From positions 1 to 64,000 of the forward strand of contig CASEHX010000025.1 in the NCBI GenBank assembly GCA_949287905.1: a DNA stretch of 64,000 nucleotides. Direction: 5' to 3'. The stretch comes from an uncultured Olsenella sp. GTDB taxonomy: Bacteria; Actinomycetota; Coriobacteriia; Coriobacteriales; Atopobiaceae. Positions 1 through 7,521 of the stretch are shown here, in pieces. The notes under the pieces were generated by a model. It did not search any database. It was not told where the DNA came from and saw nothing but the letters and a program-made list of their open reading frames with translations. Position numbers and translations under genes: made by a program. Every line of letters starts with the position of its first letter. The stretch's first letter is position 1.

Positions 1-2
1 AC

Positions 3-59
3 GTCGACGACAAGGGCAACAAGGTCCGCGTGTGCAAGAAGTGCGGCGCCAAGTTCTAA
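3..59 (+). CDS. C-terminal end of a small protein with a CxxC tail (partial)
   Basis: Only the last 18 codons are inside the window. They read VDDKGNKVRVCKKCGAKF and stop at TAA (57-59). The Cys-x-x-Cys pair near the end suggests a zinc-ribbon or small ribosomal protein. The style recalls the tail of bL28, but the match is too short to name. A strong terminator hairpin follows at 84-149, so this is the end of a transcription unit. Confidence 0.6.
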   Translation, partial: VDDKGNKVRVCKKCGAKF

Positions 60-83
60 GAGCCTGACCTGAGTTCCATCCGG

Positions 84-149
84 GAGGCCCCCGGTTCATC
101 TTCGAGAAGTGCGCTTCGCGAAACTTCTCTACGATGAACCGGGGGCCTC
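84..149 (+). terminator. Two-tier terminator hairpin
   Basis: The outer arms GAGGCCCCCGGTTCATC (84-100) and GATGAACCGGGGGCCTC (133-149) are perfectly complementary. Inside them GAGAAGT (104-110) pairs with ACTTCTC (123-129) around an apical GCGCTTCGCG. The same apical sequence recurs in the hairpins at 52115-52179 and 52359-52423. Confidence 0.85.
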
Positions 150-212
150 TCTCCGTTGGGGCGCTCGGTCGGCCCGTTCTTGTCGCCGCCCTTCTGTGGC
201 GCTATGAATGGG

Positions 213-557
213 AGTTCGTCTCAGGCTTGCGCGGCATCCGCTTGACGAAAGGGGGCTCGTCTCAGGGTGGCGGGCTTCTCGCTTGACGAAAGGGGGCTCG
301 TCTCAGTCCAAAACGGCGCGTGGGCTGAGACAAGCCTCCATTCGTCAAGCCAAGCGGCCCGCAACCCTGAGACGAGGCCCGAACCGTCAAGGCGAAGGGC
401 CCGGCGCTCTGAGACGAGGCCCTTTTTGTCAAGCCAAACGGCCGGGCCCCCTGAGACGAGGCCCGAACCGTCAAGCCAAACGACCCGGCGCTCTGAGACG
501 AGGCCCGAACCGTCAAGCGGGGTGCTGCCCAGAGCTGAGACGAGCCGTGTTTTGCGA
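213..557. repeat. Convergent repeat array 1 (25-bp core, 42-bp period)
   Basis: A 25-bp core occurs twice in one orientation (CTTGACG...CGTCTCAG at 241-265 and 282-306, with a partial copy at 213-223) and then six times as its reverse complement (325-349, 367-391, 409-433, 451-475, 493-517, 534-557). Successive starts differ by 41 or 42 bp. The 16-17 bp spacers also resemble each other, unlike CRISPR spacers. There is no convincing gene between 60 and 651; long frames here only reflect the repeats. The geometry matches the array at 6754-7209 although the core sequence differs. Confidence 0.85.
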
Positions 558-578
558 GACGGCCCAAGCTTTCTATCG

Positions 579-623
579 AACTTTCTGTCTATCTTTCTAT
601 GATGGAAAGTTAGATAGAAAGTT
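579..623. promoter_or_regulatory. AT-rich inverted repeat upstream of rnr
   Basis: AACTTTCTGTCTATCTTTC (579-597) is the imperfect reverse complement (17 of 19) of GAAAGTTAGATAGAAAGTT (605-623). It sits 29 bp before the rnr start and is much poorer in GC than its surroundings. It could be an operator or a leader hairpin; the sequence does not decide. Confidence 0.5.
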
Positions 624-651
624 GCGACACTATGTCCGAGGGGAGGAAGCC

Positions 652-2673
652 ATGGGGCGCGGGAGGCCGCATCGGGGAAACAGAAGGCGCGGGCGCTCGG
701 GCGGGCCGCGCACCAGGGCGCGCACGCTCACGGGAACGCTCGTTGTCTCTCGTCCTGGAGCGGCGCATGTGGAGACGGCCGAGGGCAGCTTCGAGCTGGC
801 CCGTCACGGGCAGCGCGAGGCAATGAACGGCGACGAGGTCGAGGTTGCGCTCGTGGAGCAGCGCGGACGGCAGCCGCGCGCCGTCGTGCGCTCGGTGATC
901 ATGCGCGCAGTGGAAACCTTCCTCGGGCGCTTCTCGCCTGCCGGGCCGCTCGGGACGGTTGTGCCGCTGGACGCGCGCATAGGCCACGACTTCTTTGTGG
1001 TGCCGGAGGACCCCAGCCCGGAGCGCCTGGGCGTGGCTGACGGAGACATCGTCGTAGCGAGAATAACGGAGTACCCTACGCGCTCGAGTTCCCCGGTGGT
1101 CACCCTCGAGCGACGCGTGGGCTCGGCGGACGAGCTGGACCTCAACGTTGAGGCGGTCGTCGCGACCTACGGCTTGCCGGGCGACTTCTCCGCGTCCGTG
1201 ACGCAGCAGGCCGAGGCGATCGTTGCGGACGTGGCGGGCGCGCTCTCCCGCGATCCGCGGCGCCGCGACCTGCGGGGCGAGCTCTGCGTGACCGTTGATC
1301 CCACGGACGCGCGCGACTTCGACGACGCCGTGGGCGCCCGGCGCCTGTCGGGCGGCGGCTATGAGGTGAGCGTCCACATCGCGGACGTCACCCACTACGT
1401 GGCCCCGGACACGCCCATCGACAACGAGGCCAAGCGGCGCACCTGCTCGGCATACCTTGTGGACCGCGTGATTCCCATGTTGCCTGAGCGACTCTGCAAC
1501 GACGTCTGCTCTCTGCGCCCCGGCGAGGACCGACTCGCCATGAGCGTGACCATGCGCCTGGACGCACGCGGAAACGTAAAGGACGCCCGCATGGCGACAA
1601 GCGCGATCCGCTCCGCGGCGCGGCTCGACTACGACACGGTCGACGCGCTGCTCGAGGGACGCGTCGCGCCGGATGCCCTGCCGTGCGCACCCGAGAGGGC
1701 CGAGGAGATCGCCGACCTTCTCGCCGCGCTTGACGAGGTCAGGGCCCTGCGCGAGCGCATCCGCCGCGAACGCGGCGCCATAGACTTCGAGACCGTGGAG
1801 GCAAAGGTACTGCTCGACGAGGATGGCATGCCCACGGGCGTCTCCGTGCGCCGCCGCACCCGCGCAACGGGCCTCATCGAGGAGGCCATGCTGCTCGCCA
1901 ACGAGTGCGTGGCAAAGCGCCTGGCAGACGCCGAGGCCCCGGCGGCCTACCGCGTGCACGAGCGCCCCATCCCCGAGGACCTGCGCGCCACGCTTCAGCC
2001 CCTGCGCGAGCTGGGCGTCGTGGACGCGGAGAGCGCCCAGGGGCTTCTCGCCGGCGACCCGTTTGCCATCCAGACAATCCTTGACGCCGCGCACGGGACG
2101 GGCGGGGAGTACCTGGCAAACGCGCTGCTCCTGCGCGCCCAGCGGCGCGCGATCTACCTGCCGGTCAACGAGGGCCACTACGCCCTTGGCGCCCCGGCGT
2201 ACTGCCACTTCACCTCGCCGATTCGCCGCTATCCGGACGTGCTCGTCCACCGTGCGCTCAAGGCGCTCATGGCCGGGCGCGTGCAAGGCCCGGAGATGCG
2301 CGCCCAGGCAACGGCATTGCCCCAGCTCTGCCGCACCTGCTCGGAGCGCGAGCGGGCGGCGGACGCCGCGGGGCGCGCGTCGCAGAAGATCAAGATGGCC
2401 GAGCTCTACGAGGGACGCATCGGCGAGCGCGCGAGCGGCACGGTCACGGGCTGCGAGCGCTTTGGCCTCTTCGTGATGCTCGACGAGACGTGCGCGGAGG
2501 GGCTGGTCCCCGTGCGCGCCCTGGGCCCCGAGTGGTTCTCCTACGACGAGGCGCGCATGACGCTCACGGGCGAGGAGTCCGGCGAGGCGTGGCGCCCCGG
2601 CAGCAGGGTCGTCGTGGAGGTGACGGGCGCAAACCCGGCGCGCGGCCAGATTGACCTTGCGCTCGTGCGGTAG
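652..2673 (+). CDS. rnr: Ribonuclease R (3'-5' exoribonuclease)
   Basis: Member of the RNase II/R family, which degrades structured RNA processively from the 3' end in the cytoplasm and in several bacteria works with SmpB-tmRNA. The 673-residue protein has a basic N-terminus, a cold-shock-like OB region (about 20-90), an RNB catalytic domain with the metal-binding signature DPTDARDFDDA (about 216-226) and a C-terminal S1 domain (about 585-670). It is shorter than E. coli RNase R (813 residues). The ATG at 652 is preferred because GGGGAGGAAG lies just upstream; upstream in-frame codons run through repeat array 1. smpB lies 1 kb downstream in the same orientation. Confidence 0.93.
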   Translation: MGRGRPHRGNRRRGRSGGPRTRARTLTGTLVVSRPGAAHVETAEGSFELARHGQREAMNGDEVEVALVEQRGRQPRAVVRSVIMRAVETFLGRFSPAGPLGTVVPLDARIGHDFFVVPEDPSPERLGVADGDIVVARITEYPTRSSSPVVTLERRVGSADELDLNVEAVVATYGLPGDFSASVTQQAEAIVADVAGALSRDPRRRDLRGELCVTVDPTDARDFDDAVGARRLSGGGYEVSVHIADVTHYVAPDTPIDNEAKRRTCSAYLVDRVIPMLPERLCNDVCSLRPGEDRLAMSVTMRLDARGNVKDARMATSAIRSAARLDYDTVDALLEGRVAPDALPCAPERAEEIADLLAALDEVRALRERIRRERGAIDFETVEAKVLLDEDGMPTGVSVRRRTRATGLIEEAMLLANECVAKRLADAEAPAAYRVHERPIPEDLRATLQPLRELGVVDAESAQGLLAGDPFAIQTILDAAHGTGGEYLANALLLRAQRRAIYLPVNEGHYALGAPAYCHFTSPIRRYPDVLVHRALKALMAGRVQGPEMRAQATALPQLCRTCSERERAADAAGRASQKIKMAELYEGRIGERASGTVTGCERFGLFVMLDETCAEGLVPVRALGPEWFSYDEARMTLTGEESGEAWRPGSRVVVEVTGANPARGQIDLALVR

Positions 2674-2773
2674 TGCACTTTCCGCCCGGGCGGTGACACG
2701 CCTGGGCGATAATGGGAAGACTAAGGGTTACGAGAAGAACGCGGCGCCCGTGGCGGCGCCGGCGAGGAGAGAC

Positions 2774-3694
2774 ATGGAACGAACGGAACTGACAGACGAG
2801 CTCGAGCGCGCGGAGGGCCTGCTCGTGCAGGGGGAGAGCGGCATGGCCGCCGAGCTTCTCGCCCACCTGGCGGACGACGCTGAGGCATACGTGGACGCCA
2901 ACTGCCCCACCACGGACGAGCTGCAGTGGTTCTGCTTCCCCACGCTCTTTGACCGCCTGGCGTACCGGCGCGTGGAGAAGGACCCGCGCGAGCTGCGCGA
3001 CGTTGGCGAGCCGCTCGACCGCCTCTACAACGACCTCGCGATCGCACGCGTCCACGAGGAGGACTATGACGGTGCGGCGGCCGCGCTCAAGGCGGCCGTG
3101 CGCTGGAACCCCATGGACTGCGCCGCCCGCCTCAACCTCGCGGACCTCTGCCGGATGTCCGGGGACGTGAGCGAGTACCTGGCCCTCACGTACAGCGTCT
3201 TTGAGCGCGCGAGCGAGGCCGCGCACCTTGCCCGCGCCTTCGTCAACTTTGCCGGGTGGTTCCAGGCGCAGGAGAAGCCCCGCACTGCCGCGGCAGCCCT
3301 GCGCGCGGCACGCAACCTCGACGTGCGCGACGGCTCCATCGTGGCCGTGATCGGCGAGGCGGCGGGCACCGACCACGATCCCGGCCTCGTGACGGACGCC
3401 GAGGCCACCGAGCTTCTCGCCGCCGAGGACCTGCCCGACGGGGCCAACGCCGACGTTGCCGTGTGCCTGCTCATGTGTGCCATGGACGCGGCGGCCGCGG
3501 GCGAGAAGGACGTGGCGGCCAATCTCACCCTTCGCGCGCGCGACCTGGTGGGCGAGCCCGCCGCCAAGGCCCTGCTCGAGCTCATCCGTGAGACGGACGA
3601 GGCGGATGCCGACCACGCGCCGGGCTCCGACGGCACGCCGGGCTCCGACGGCGCGCCTGCTACCAGCGAGGGGGTGGCCGATGGCGAAGAGTAA
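2774..3694 (+). CDS. Tetratricopeptide-repeat protein of unknown function
   Basis: A 306-residue acidic, Ala-rich protein. The segment LYNDLAIARVHEEDYDGAAA followed by LKAAVRWNPMDCAARLNLAD (about residues 80-120) has TPR helix-pair character, and more helical repeats follow. There is no signal peptide or membrane segment, so it is probably cytoplasmic. The ATG at 2774 has a GGCGAGGAGAGAC ribosome site; earlier in-frame codons lie in the rnr tail. Its 3' end overlaps smpB by 14 bp, so the two are probably translationally coupled. The C-terminus is low-complexity (GSDGTPGSDGAP). No specific function can be assigned. Confidence 0.75.
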   Translation: MERTELTDELERAEGLLVQGESGMAAELLAHLADDAEAYVDANCPTTDELQWFCFPTLFDRLAYRRVEKDPRELRDVGEPLDRLYNDLAIARVHEEDYDGAAAALKAAVRWNPMDCAARLNLADLCRMSGDVSEYLALTYSVFERASEAAHLARAFVNFAGWFQAQEKPRTAAAALRAARNLDVRDGSIVAVIGEAAGTDHDPGLVTDAEATELLAAEDLPDGANADVAVCLLMCAMDAAAAGEKDVAANLTLRARDLVGEPAAKALLELIRETDEADADHAPGSDGTPGSDGAPATSEGVADGEE

Positions 3695-4199
3695 GGTCGT
3701 GCGCCAGGCGGCGGCCGCCGCCACGGCCAAGCAGGCAAGGTCCGGCAAGAAGACCATCGCAAAGAACCGCTCGGCTCACCACGAGTACTTCATCGACGAG
3801 ACCTTTGAGGCGGGCATCGAGCTCACGGGCACCGAGGTCAAGAGCCTGCGCGAGCGCGCGTGCCAGATCACGGACGCCTTCTGCCTCATCCGAGGTCGCG
3901 AGGTGTGGCTGCACGGCGTCCACATCCACCCGTACTCCAACGGTGGCGTGTGGAACGTGGATCCGGATCGCAAGCGGCGCCTGCTGCTGCACCGCCGCCA
4001 GATCGACTACCTGGACGCAAAGCTGCGCCAGAAGGGTCTTGCCCTCGTGCCGCTCGAGATCTACTTCGACGAGAACAACCGCGTGAAGCTGGCCATCGGC
4101 CTCGCGCGAGGCAAGAAGCTCTACGACAAGCGCGACGACATGGCGCGCCGCGACACGGACCGAGAGATCGCCCGCGCCCTCAAGGAGCGCAGCCGATGA
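3681..4199 (+). CDS. smpB: SsrA-binding protein SmpB
   Basis: SmpB binds tmRNA and delivers it to stalled ribosomes in trans-translation. The 172-residue protein has the usual core (AHHEYFIDETFEAGIELTGT near residue 35, then EVKSLRER) and the C-terminal GLARGKKLYDKRD helix region. The Lys/Ala-rich N-terminus is somewhat longer than in E. coli SmpB (160 residues). The start at 3681 lies inside the end of the TPR gene. The stop TGA (4197-4199) is the first three bases of a 33-bp palindrome. Its partner RNA, ssrA, is 1.1 kb downstream. Confidence 0.96.
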   Translation: MAKSKVVRQAAAAATAKQARSGKKTIAKNRSAHHEYFIDETFEAGIELTGTEVKSLRERACQITDAFCLIRGREVWLHGVHIHPYSNGGVWNVDPDRKRRLLLHRRQIDYLDAKLRQKGLALVPLEIYFDENNRVKLAIGLARGKKLYDKRDDMARRDTDREIARALKERSR

Positions 4200-4229
4200 T
4201 TCAAAAGGGGACAGACCCCTTTTGAATCA
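4197..4229 (+). repeat. 33-bp palindrome, copy 1 (REP-like)
   Basis: The arm TGATTCAAAAGGGG, the loop ACAGA and the complementary arm CCCCTTTTGAATCA form a perfect 14-bp stem. The first TGA is the smpB stop codon. With the A-tract, GC stem and T-tract it could also act as a bidirectional terminator. Confidence 0.95.
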
Positions 4230-4254
4230 CGTTTCTAGTTGAGAGGAGAGGGGC

Positions 4255-4773
4255 ATGGACGCAAGCGCACTGTTCAAGTTCTCTTCGGGGCTCTATGTGG
4301 TCTCGGCGGATCCCGGCGCGGGCGAGCGCGCGGCCGCCTGCCTCGTCAACACCGGGCTGCAGGTGACCTCCGCGCCGCTGCAGGTCTCGGTGACCGTGAA
4401 CAAGGAGAACTTCACCTGCGGCGCCATCGAGCGCGCCGGGCACTTCTCGCTTGCCGTGGTGGACGAGTCCGCGGACATGCTCTTCGTGGGGCGCTTTGGC
4501 TTCCGCACCTCGGCGGACTTTGACAAGTACGACGGCATCGCGAGCGCCGTCGCCTCCACCGGCGATCCGTACCCTACCGAGCACGTCTGCTCCTACGTGG
4601 CGTGCAACGTCGTGCAGACCGTCGACGTGGGCACGCACCTCACCTTTGTGGGCGAGGTCGTGGACGCGGGCAACCTCTCGGGCGTGCCGCCCATGACGTA
4701 CGCGTACTATCACACAACCCTCAAAGGCAAGACGCCGCCGAAGGCCTCGTCCTACGTTGCGGGTATAAGTTAG
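4255..4773 (+). CDS. Flavin reductase-like (FMN-binding split-barrel) protein
   Basis: The 172-residue protein resembles the flavin reductase-like domain of flavoredoxins and high-molecular-weight rubredoxins: LVNTGLQVTSAPLQVSVTVN (about 31-50), then a Cys/Gly turn (FTCGAIERAGHFSLAV). It probably binds FMN and passes electrons from NAD(P)H to a small redox partner. The next gene, 63 bp downstream, is a separate rubredoxin; in the Hrb family these two domains are fused in one chain. Start at 4255 follows GAGAGGAGAGGGGC. Confidence 0.8.
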   Translation: MDASALFKFSSGLYVVSADPGAGERAAACLVNTGLQVTSAPLQVSVTVNKENFTCGAIERAGHFSLAVVDESADMLFVGRFGFRTSADFDKYDGIASAVASTGDPYPTEHVCSYVACNVVQTVDVGTHLTFVGEVVDAGNLSGVPPMTYAYYHTTLKGKTPPKASSYVAGIS

Positions 4774-4836
4774 GTCAGGGCGAGAGACGCCCAGGTAGGG
4801 GCGGCTACGCCCCTCAAATGCAGAGAGGAGACACGC

Positions 4837-4977
4837 ATGGCCGAGGAGAAGAAGTACACGTTCCGCTGCACCGTCTGCGGCTGGGAGGTCACCGTCGACA
4901 CCCCCGAGCTGCCCGAGGACTTTGTCTGCGAGGTCTGCGGCGTGGGCCCGGACATGTTCGAGCTCGTCGAGGAGTAG
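4837..4977 (+). CDS. Rubredoxin-like protein (46 residues)
   Basis: A small one-electron carrier with one iron held by four cysteines: CTVCG at residues 10-14 and CEVCG near 31-35, with an acidic surface (ELPEDF). At 46 residues it is slightly shorter than classic rubredoxins (about 52). The ribosome site AGAGAGGAG precedes ATG 4837. It probably accepts electrons from the flavin reductase-like protein encoded just upstream and may feed peroxide- or oxygen-reducing enzymes such as the rubrerythrin at 23763. A terminator at 5007-5032 ends the unit. Confidence 0.88.
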   Translation: MAEEKKYTFRCTVCGWEVTVDTPELPEDFVCEVCGVGPDMFELVEE

Positions 4978-5006
4978 CGCGGACAGGTTGCGCAGCGCGT
5001 TGCGGG

Positions 5007-5032
5007 GCGGCCCTTCTCGGAGGGCCGCTTTT
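5007..5032 (+). terminator. Rho-independent terminator after the rubredoxin gene
   Basis: GCGGCCCT (5007-5014), a six-base loop and AGGGCCGC (5021-5028) are followed by TTTT. Confidence 0.85.
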
Positions 5033-5124
5033 GTGTTGTGGGGTGGCGAGCTTCTCGACGTCCTTCTCGACGGGCCGTTGTCTCGCTGGGCCGGTCATTT
5101 TGACGCCCGGCGCCCTTCTCGGCA

Positions 5125-5201
5125 AATAACACGCAGAATCAAGCACAACTATCTATATCCGCAGGAAATCTTTTCGCGCAATGTCAATTCTGCGTGTTAT
5201 T
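5125..5201 (-). repeat. 77-bp AT-rich element, copy 1
   Basis: A 77-bp element bounded by perfect 15-bp inverted ends (AATAACACGCAGAAT at 5125-5139, complement at 5187-5201). Read on the minus strand it aligns without gaps to the elements at 23122-23198 and 52240-52316. Shared internal positions include TTGC near 21-25 and CTGCG-ATAT near 38-47. It lies in the rubredoxin-ssrA gap, which otherwise holds only the terminator and GAGAAG-rich sequence. Confidence 0.75.
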
Positions 5202-5342
5202 CGCACTCAAGGCGCGGGCGAGAAGGACCGTCTCCTCGCGAATCCCGTCGAGAAAAACGGGTAGAATACCCCCACGGCCGCGCGAGCGGCCCGTACGTTG
5301 ACAGCCGCATGGTGGCGGTCCTTCTCGCCATGCCCTGTAACC

Positions 5343-5708
5343 GGGGGTGACTGGTTTCGACAGGGTGGGCCTGAGATGGGCAGCAGGTCGTGGTCTCCTC
5401 GCCACGTTAAACAGGGGTACCGTCAAATTGAATTGACGACAACAACTCTTACGAGCCTCTGGCTCTCGCTGCTTAATTAGATAGCGGCGCGTCAAACCGG
5501 GGATTGCTCCCGTTCCCGGGGCGACGTCATCTCAGGGAGATGCGCGCGCGGACGTAGCCGGTATGCCGTGCGCAAAGACCGAACCGACTGGGATGCCAAG
5601 CGCGGGTGACCGGGTGCGCGGCGTCCGAGATATAACCGGCCACTGAACCTGGAGACACCTGTCAGGGGTCTGCTTTGGACCGGAGTTCGATTCTCCGCAC
5701 CTCCACCA
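5343..5708 (+). ncRNA. ssrA: Transfer-messenger RNA (tmRNA)
   Basis: The one-piece tmRNA starts GGGGGTGACTGGTTTCGAC and ends with GGTTC-type T-arm sequence (GGAGTTCGATTCTCC) and an encoded CCA. The acceptor stem pairs GGGGGTG (5343-5349) with CACCTCC (5698-5704). The tag frame runs from about 5435 to the TAA at 5474-5476 and reads DDNNSYEPLALAA, the ALAA end being the usual ClpXP/ClpAP degradation signal. The exact resume codon is inferred; the charged alanine adds the first tag residue. smpB is encoded 1.1 kb upstream. Confidence 0.96.
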
Positions 5709-5776
5709 TGTACGCTTCGCGGCCGCCGGCCCTCCCCGGGTCTGCGGCCGCTGTCATTTTTTCGTTGGGAGGTTCC

Positions 5777-6688
5777 ATGCTGGACGAGAAGAACCGCGTC
5801 GCCGCACCCGCGCTCGTGCTGGAGGGCGGCGGCTTTAGGGGGATGTTCACGGCGGGCGTGCTCGACGTGCTGCAGGCTGCCGGCATCTACGGCTTCTCCA
5901 GCATCTGGGGCGTCTCGGCCGGCGCGGTGAACGGGGCGAACTTCCGCTCGCGCCAGATCGGCCGCACCATGCGCGACATCCTCGCCTTCCGTGACGACAA
6001 GCGCTTCATGTCCCTGTGGTCGTTCGCCACGACCGGCAACATGGCCGGCGCGGACTTCATGTACGACGAGGTCCAGAACCGCCTGGACCCCTGCGACCTG
6101 GAGACCTTCAACGACAGCGACGTGCCGTTCTATGCCGTGGTCTCGGACGTGACCTTTGGTGCGCCCGAGTATCTGCCGGTGCGGCGCTTCCCCGATGACG
6201 TGGACTGCGTGCGCGCCTCCGCCTCGCTTCCCATGGTGTCGCGGATGGTGGAGATCGGCGGGCGACGCTACCTCGACGGCGGGACCACGGACTCCATCCC
6301 CTACGGCGTGGCGCTGGGCCTTTCCGGCGAGCGCGAGGTGGAGGGTCATGCGCCGGCGAACCGCGCCCTCGTGGTGCTCACGCAGGACCGCGGGTTTGTC
6401 CGCGAGCAGGCGGGCTCCTCCGAGCAGTTGGCGCTCCACTCGCACCGCTACGACGCCTATCCCTACTATCGGGAGGCGCTCTCCACGCGAGCGGAGCGCT
6501 ACAACGCCCAGCGCGAGCGGCTGTGGGAGCTCGAGCGCGCGGGCACGTGCCTCGTGATCGCGCCCGAGGAGCCGGTTGCCGTGGGCGCGACGACGCGCGA
6601 CGGGGAGACGCTGCTCTCGCTCTATGTTGCCGGGCAGCGCCAGGCGCGCGAGCGGCTGGAGGAGATCGCGGCGTTCGTGGGCGCCTAG
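5777..6688 (+). CDS. Patatin-like phospholipase (RssA/YjjU type)
   Basis: A 303-residue patatin-family lipid acyl hydrolase. It shows the oxyanion loop EGGGFRGMF (about 16-24), the nucleophile elbow GVSAG (serine near residue 46) and the catalytic-dyad aspartate in YLDGG (about 171-175). There is no signal peptide, so it is expected in the cytoplasm or at the inner face of the membrane. GGGAGG precedes the ATG at 5777. The gene stands alone between ssrA and repeat array 2. Its substrate is not evident. Confidence 0.88.
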   Translation: MLDEKNRVAAPALVLEGGGFRGMFTAGVLDVLQAAGIYGFSSIWGVSAGAVNGANFRSRQIGRTMRDILAFRDDKRFMSLWSFATTGNMAGADFMYDEVQNRLDPCDLETFNDSDVPFYAVVSDVTFGAPEYLPVRRFPDDVDCVRASASLPMVSRMVEIGGRRYLDGGTTDSIPYGVALGLSGEREVEGHAPANRALVVLTQDRGFVREQAGSSEQLALHSHRYDAYPYYREALSTRAERYNAQRERLWELERAGTCLVIAPEEPVAVGATTRDGETLLSLYVAGQRQARERLEEIAAFVGA

Positions 6689-6753
6689 GGGCGGATGCGG
6701 CGCTTGGCGCTTCTCGCTGTTTCTCGCTGTTGGAGGGCACTGAGCGAAAGGGT

Positions 6754-7209
6754 GCTTAACGATGGCCGGCGTTGGAGGGTCGTCGCCGCGACGCGCTTAA
6801 TCTTCTTTGCGATTGGAGGACGTGGCGGGACGGACGCTTACCGATCGGCGGCTTTGGAGGACGCGGCGCGACGGGCGCTTAACGATCGGCGGCATCGGAG
6901 GAGGCCGTCCGGCCGGCGCTTAAAGATTGGCGCCATTGGAGGGTACGGTCCGATGGACGCTTAAAGATTGGCGCCATCGGAGGGTCGAGACGGGCGTTTG
7001 TCTGTGACGACCTCCGAAGGCCCTCCAACCGCGGCAAAGTCTAAGCACGAAACGAGAAGAACCCTCCAACGCCGGCAGAGTTTAAGCGCATGGCGAGAAG
7101 GGCCCTCCAACCGAGCCGAACGTTAAGCGCGAAACGAGAAGAACCCTCCGGTCGCGCCTATCCCTAAGCACATTCGCGCCACACCCTCCACTCGCGGCGG
7201 AGACTAAGC
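6754..7209. repeat. Convergent repeat array 2 (26-bp core, 41-bp period)
   Basis: Six direct units of the form GCTTAANGATNGGCGNCNTTGGAGGG start at 6754, 6795, 6836, 6877, 6918 and 6959. After a short centre come five units in reverse complement (CCCTCCAAC...TTAAGC) starting at 7021, 7062, 7103, 7144 and 7184. The spacing is 41 bp except the last step (40). The 15-bp spacers in the inverted half mostly carry CGAGAAG. No gene is supported between 6689 and 7521. From 7260 to 7521 there is only leader sequence for the GH31 gene. Confidence 0.9.
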
Positions 7210-7521
7210 GCGTGGCGAGAAGGACCAGGCTGTCTCGCGTCGCACGCGGAAGTTCTGTGAAGGCGCGTCGAACAGCGACCTCTTCATCGACTGGCATCAT
7301 TTCCCGCGTACCAACTTGTATTTATAGAACAGTACCTTTCCGCTGGTAGAAGGGTGTGTTTGACCGTTTGCGGCACCTTTTGGGACGCTCGCGGTTCTTC
7401 TCCGCGCATTTCAGGCTACTTCCTTGAAACTAGAGAATGGCTGAAAGTCTGTCTCGGCTCTATGTCGTCCGTCGGTAGGAGACGGGCAACAGTTGCCGGG
7501 GCACGAGGAAAGGCGGCTTAT

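Noticed and set aside
213..557. CRISPR array
   Set aside because: Cores of 25 bp with 16-17 bp spacers that resemble each other, orientation reversal within the array, and no cas genes in the window.
208..651. N-terminal extension of RNase R through repeat array 1
   Set aside because: The extension is translated repeat sequence, whereas the ATG at 652 has a good ribosome site and starts a normal family N-terminus.
610..2286. Antisense frame of 558 codons opposite rnr
   Set aside because: Composition-driven shadow without start signals or domains; the sense strand carries all RNase R motifs.
4197..4229. The 33-bp palindromes as ordinary terminators only
   Set aside because: They may terminate transcription, but near-identical sequence in eleven places, both orientations, one inside groESL and two flanking a RAYT gene, is better explained by a dispersed repeat family.
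6754..7209. CRISPR array
   Set aside because: Spacers are only about 15 bp and similar to each other, units are divergent, and the array reverses direction in the middle.
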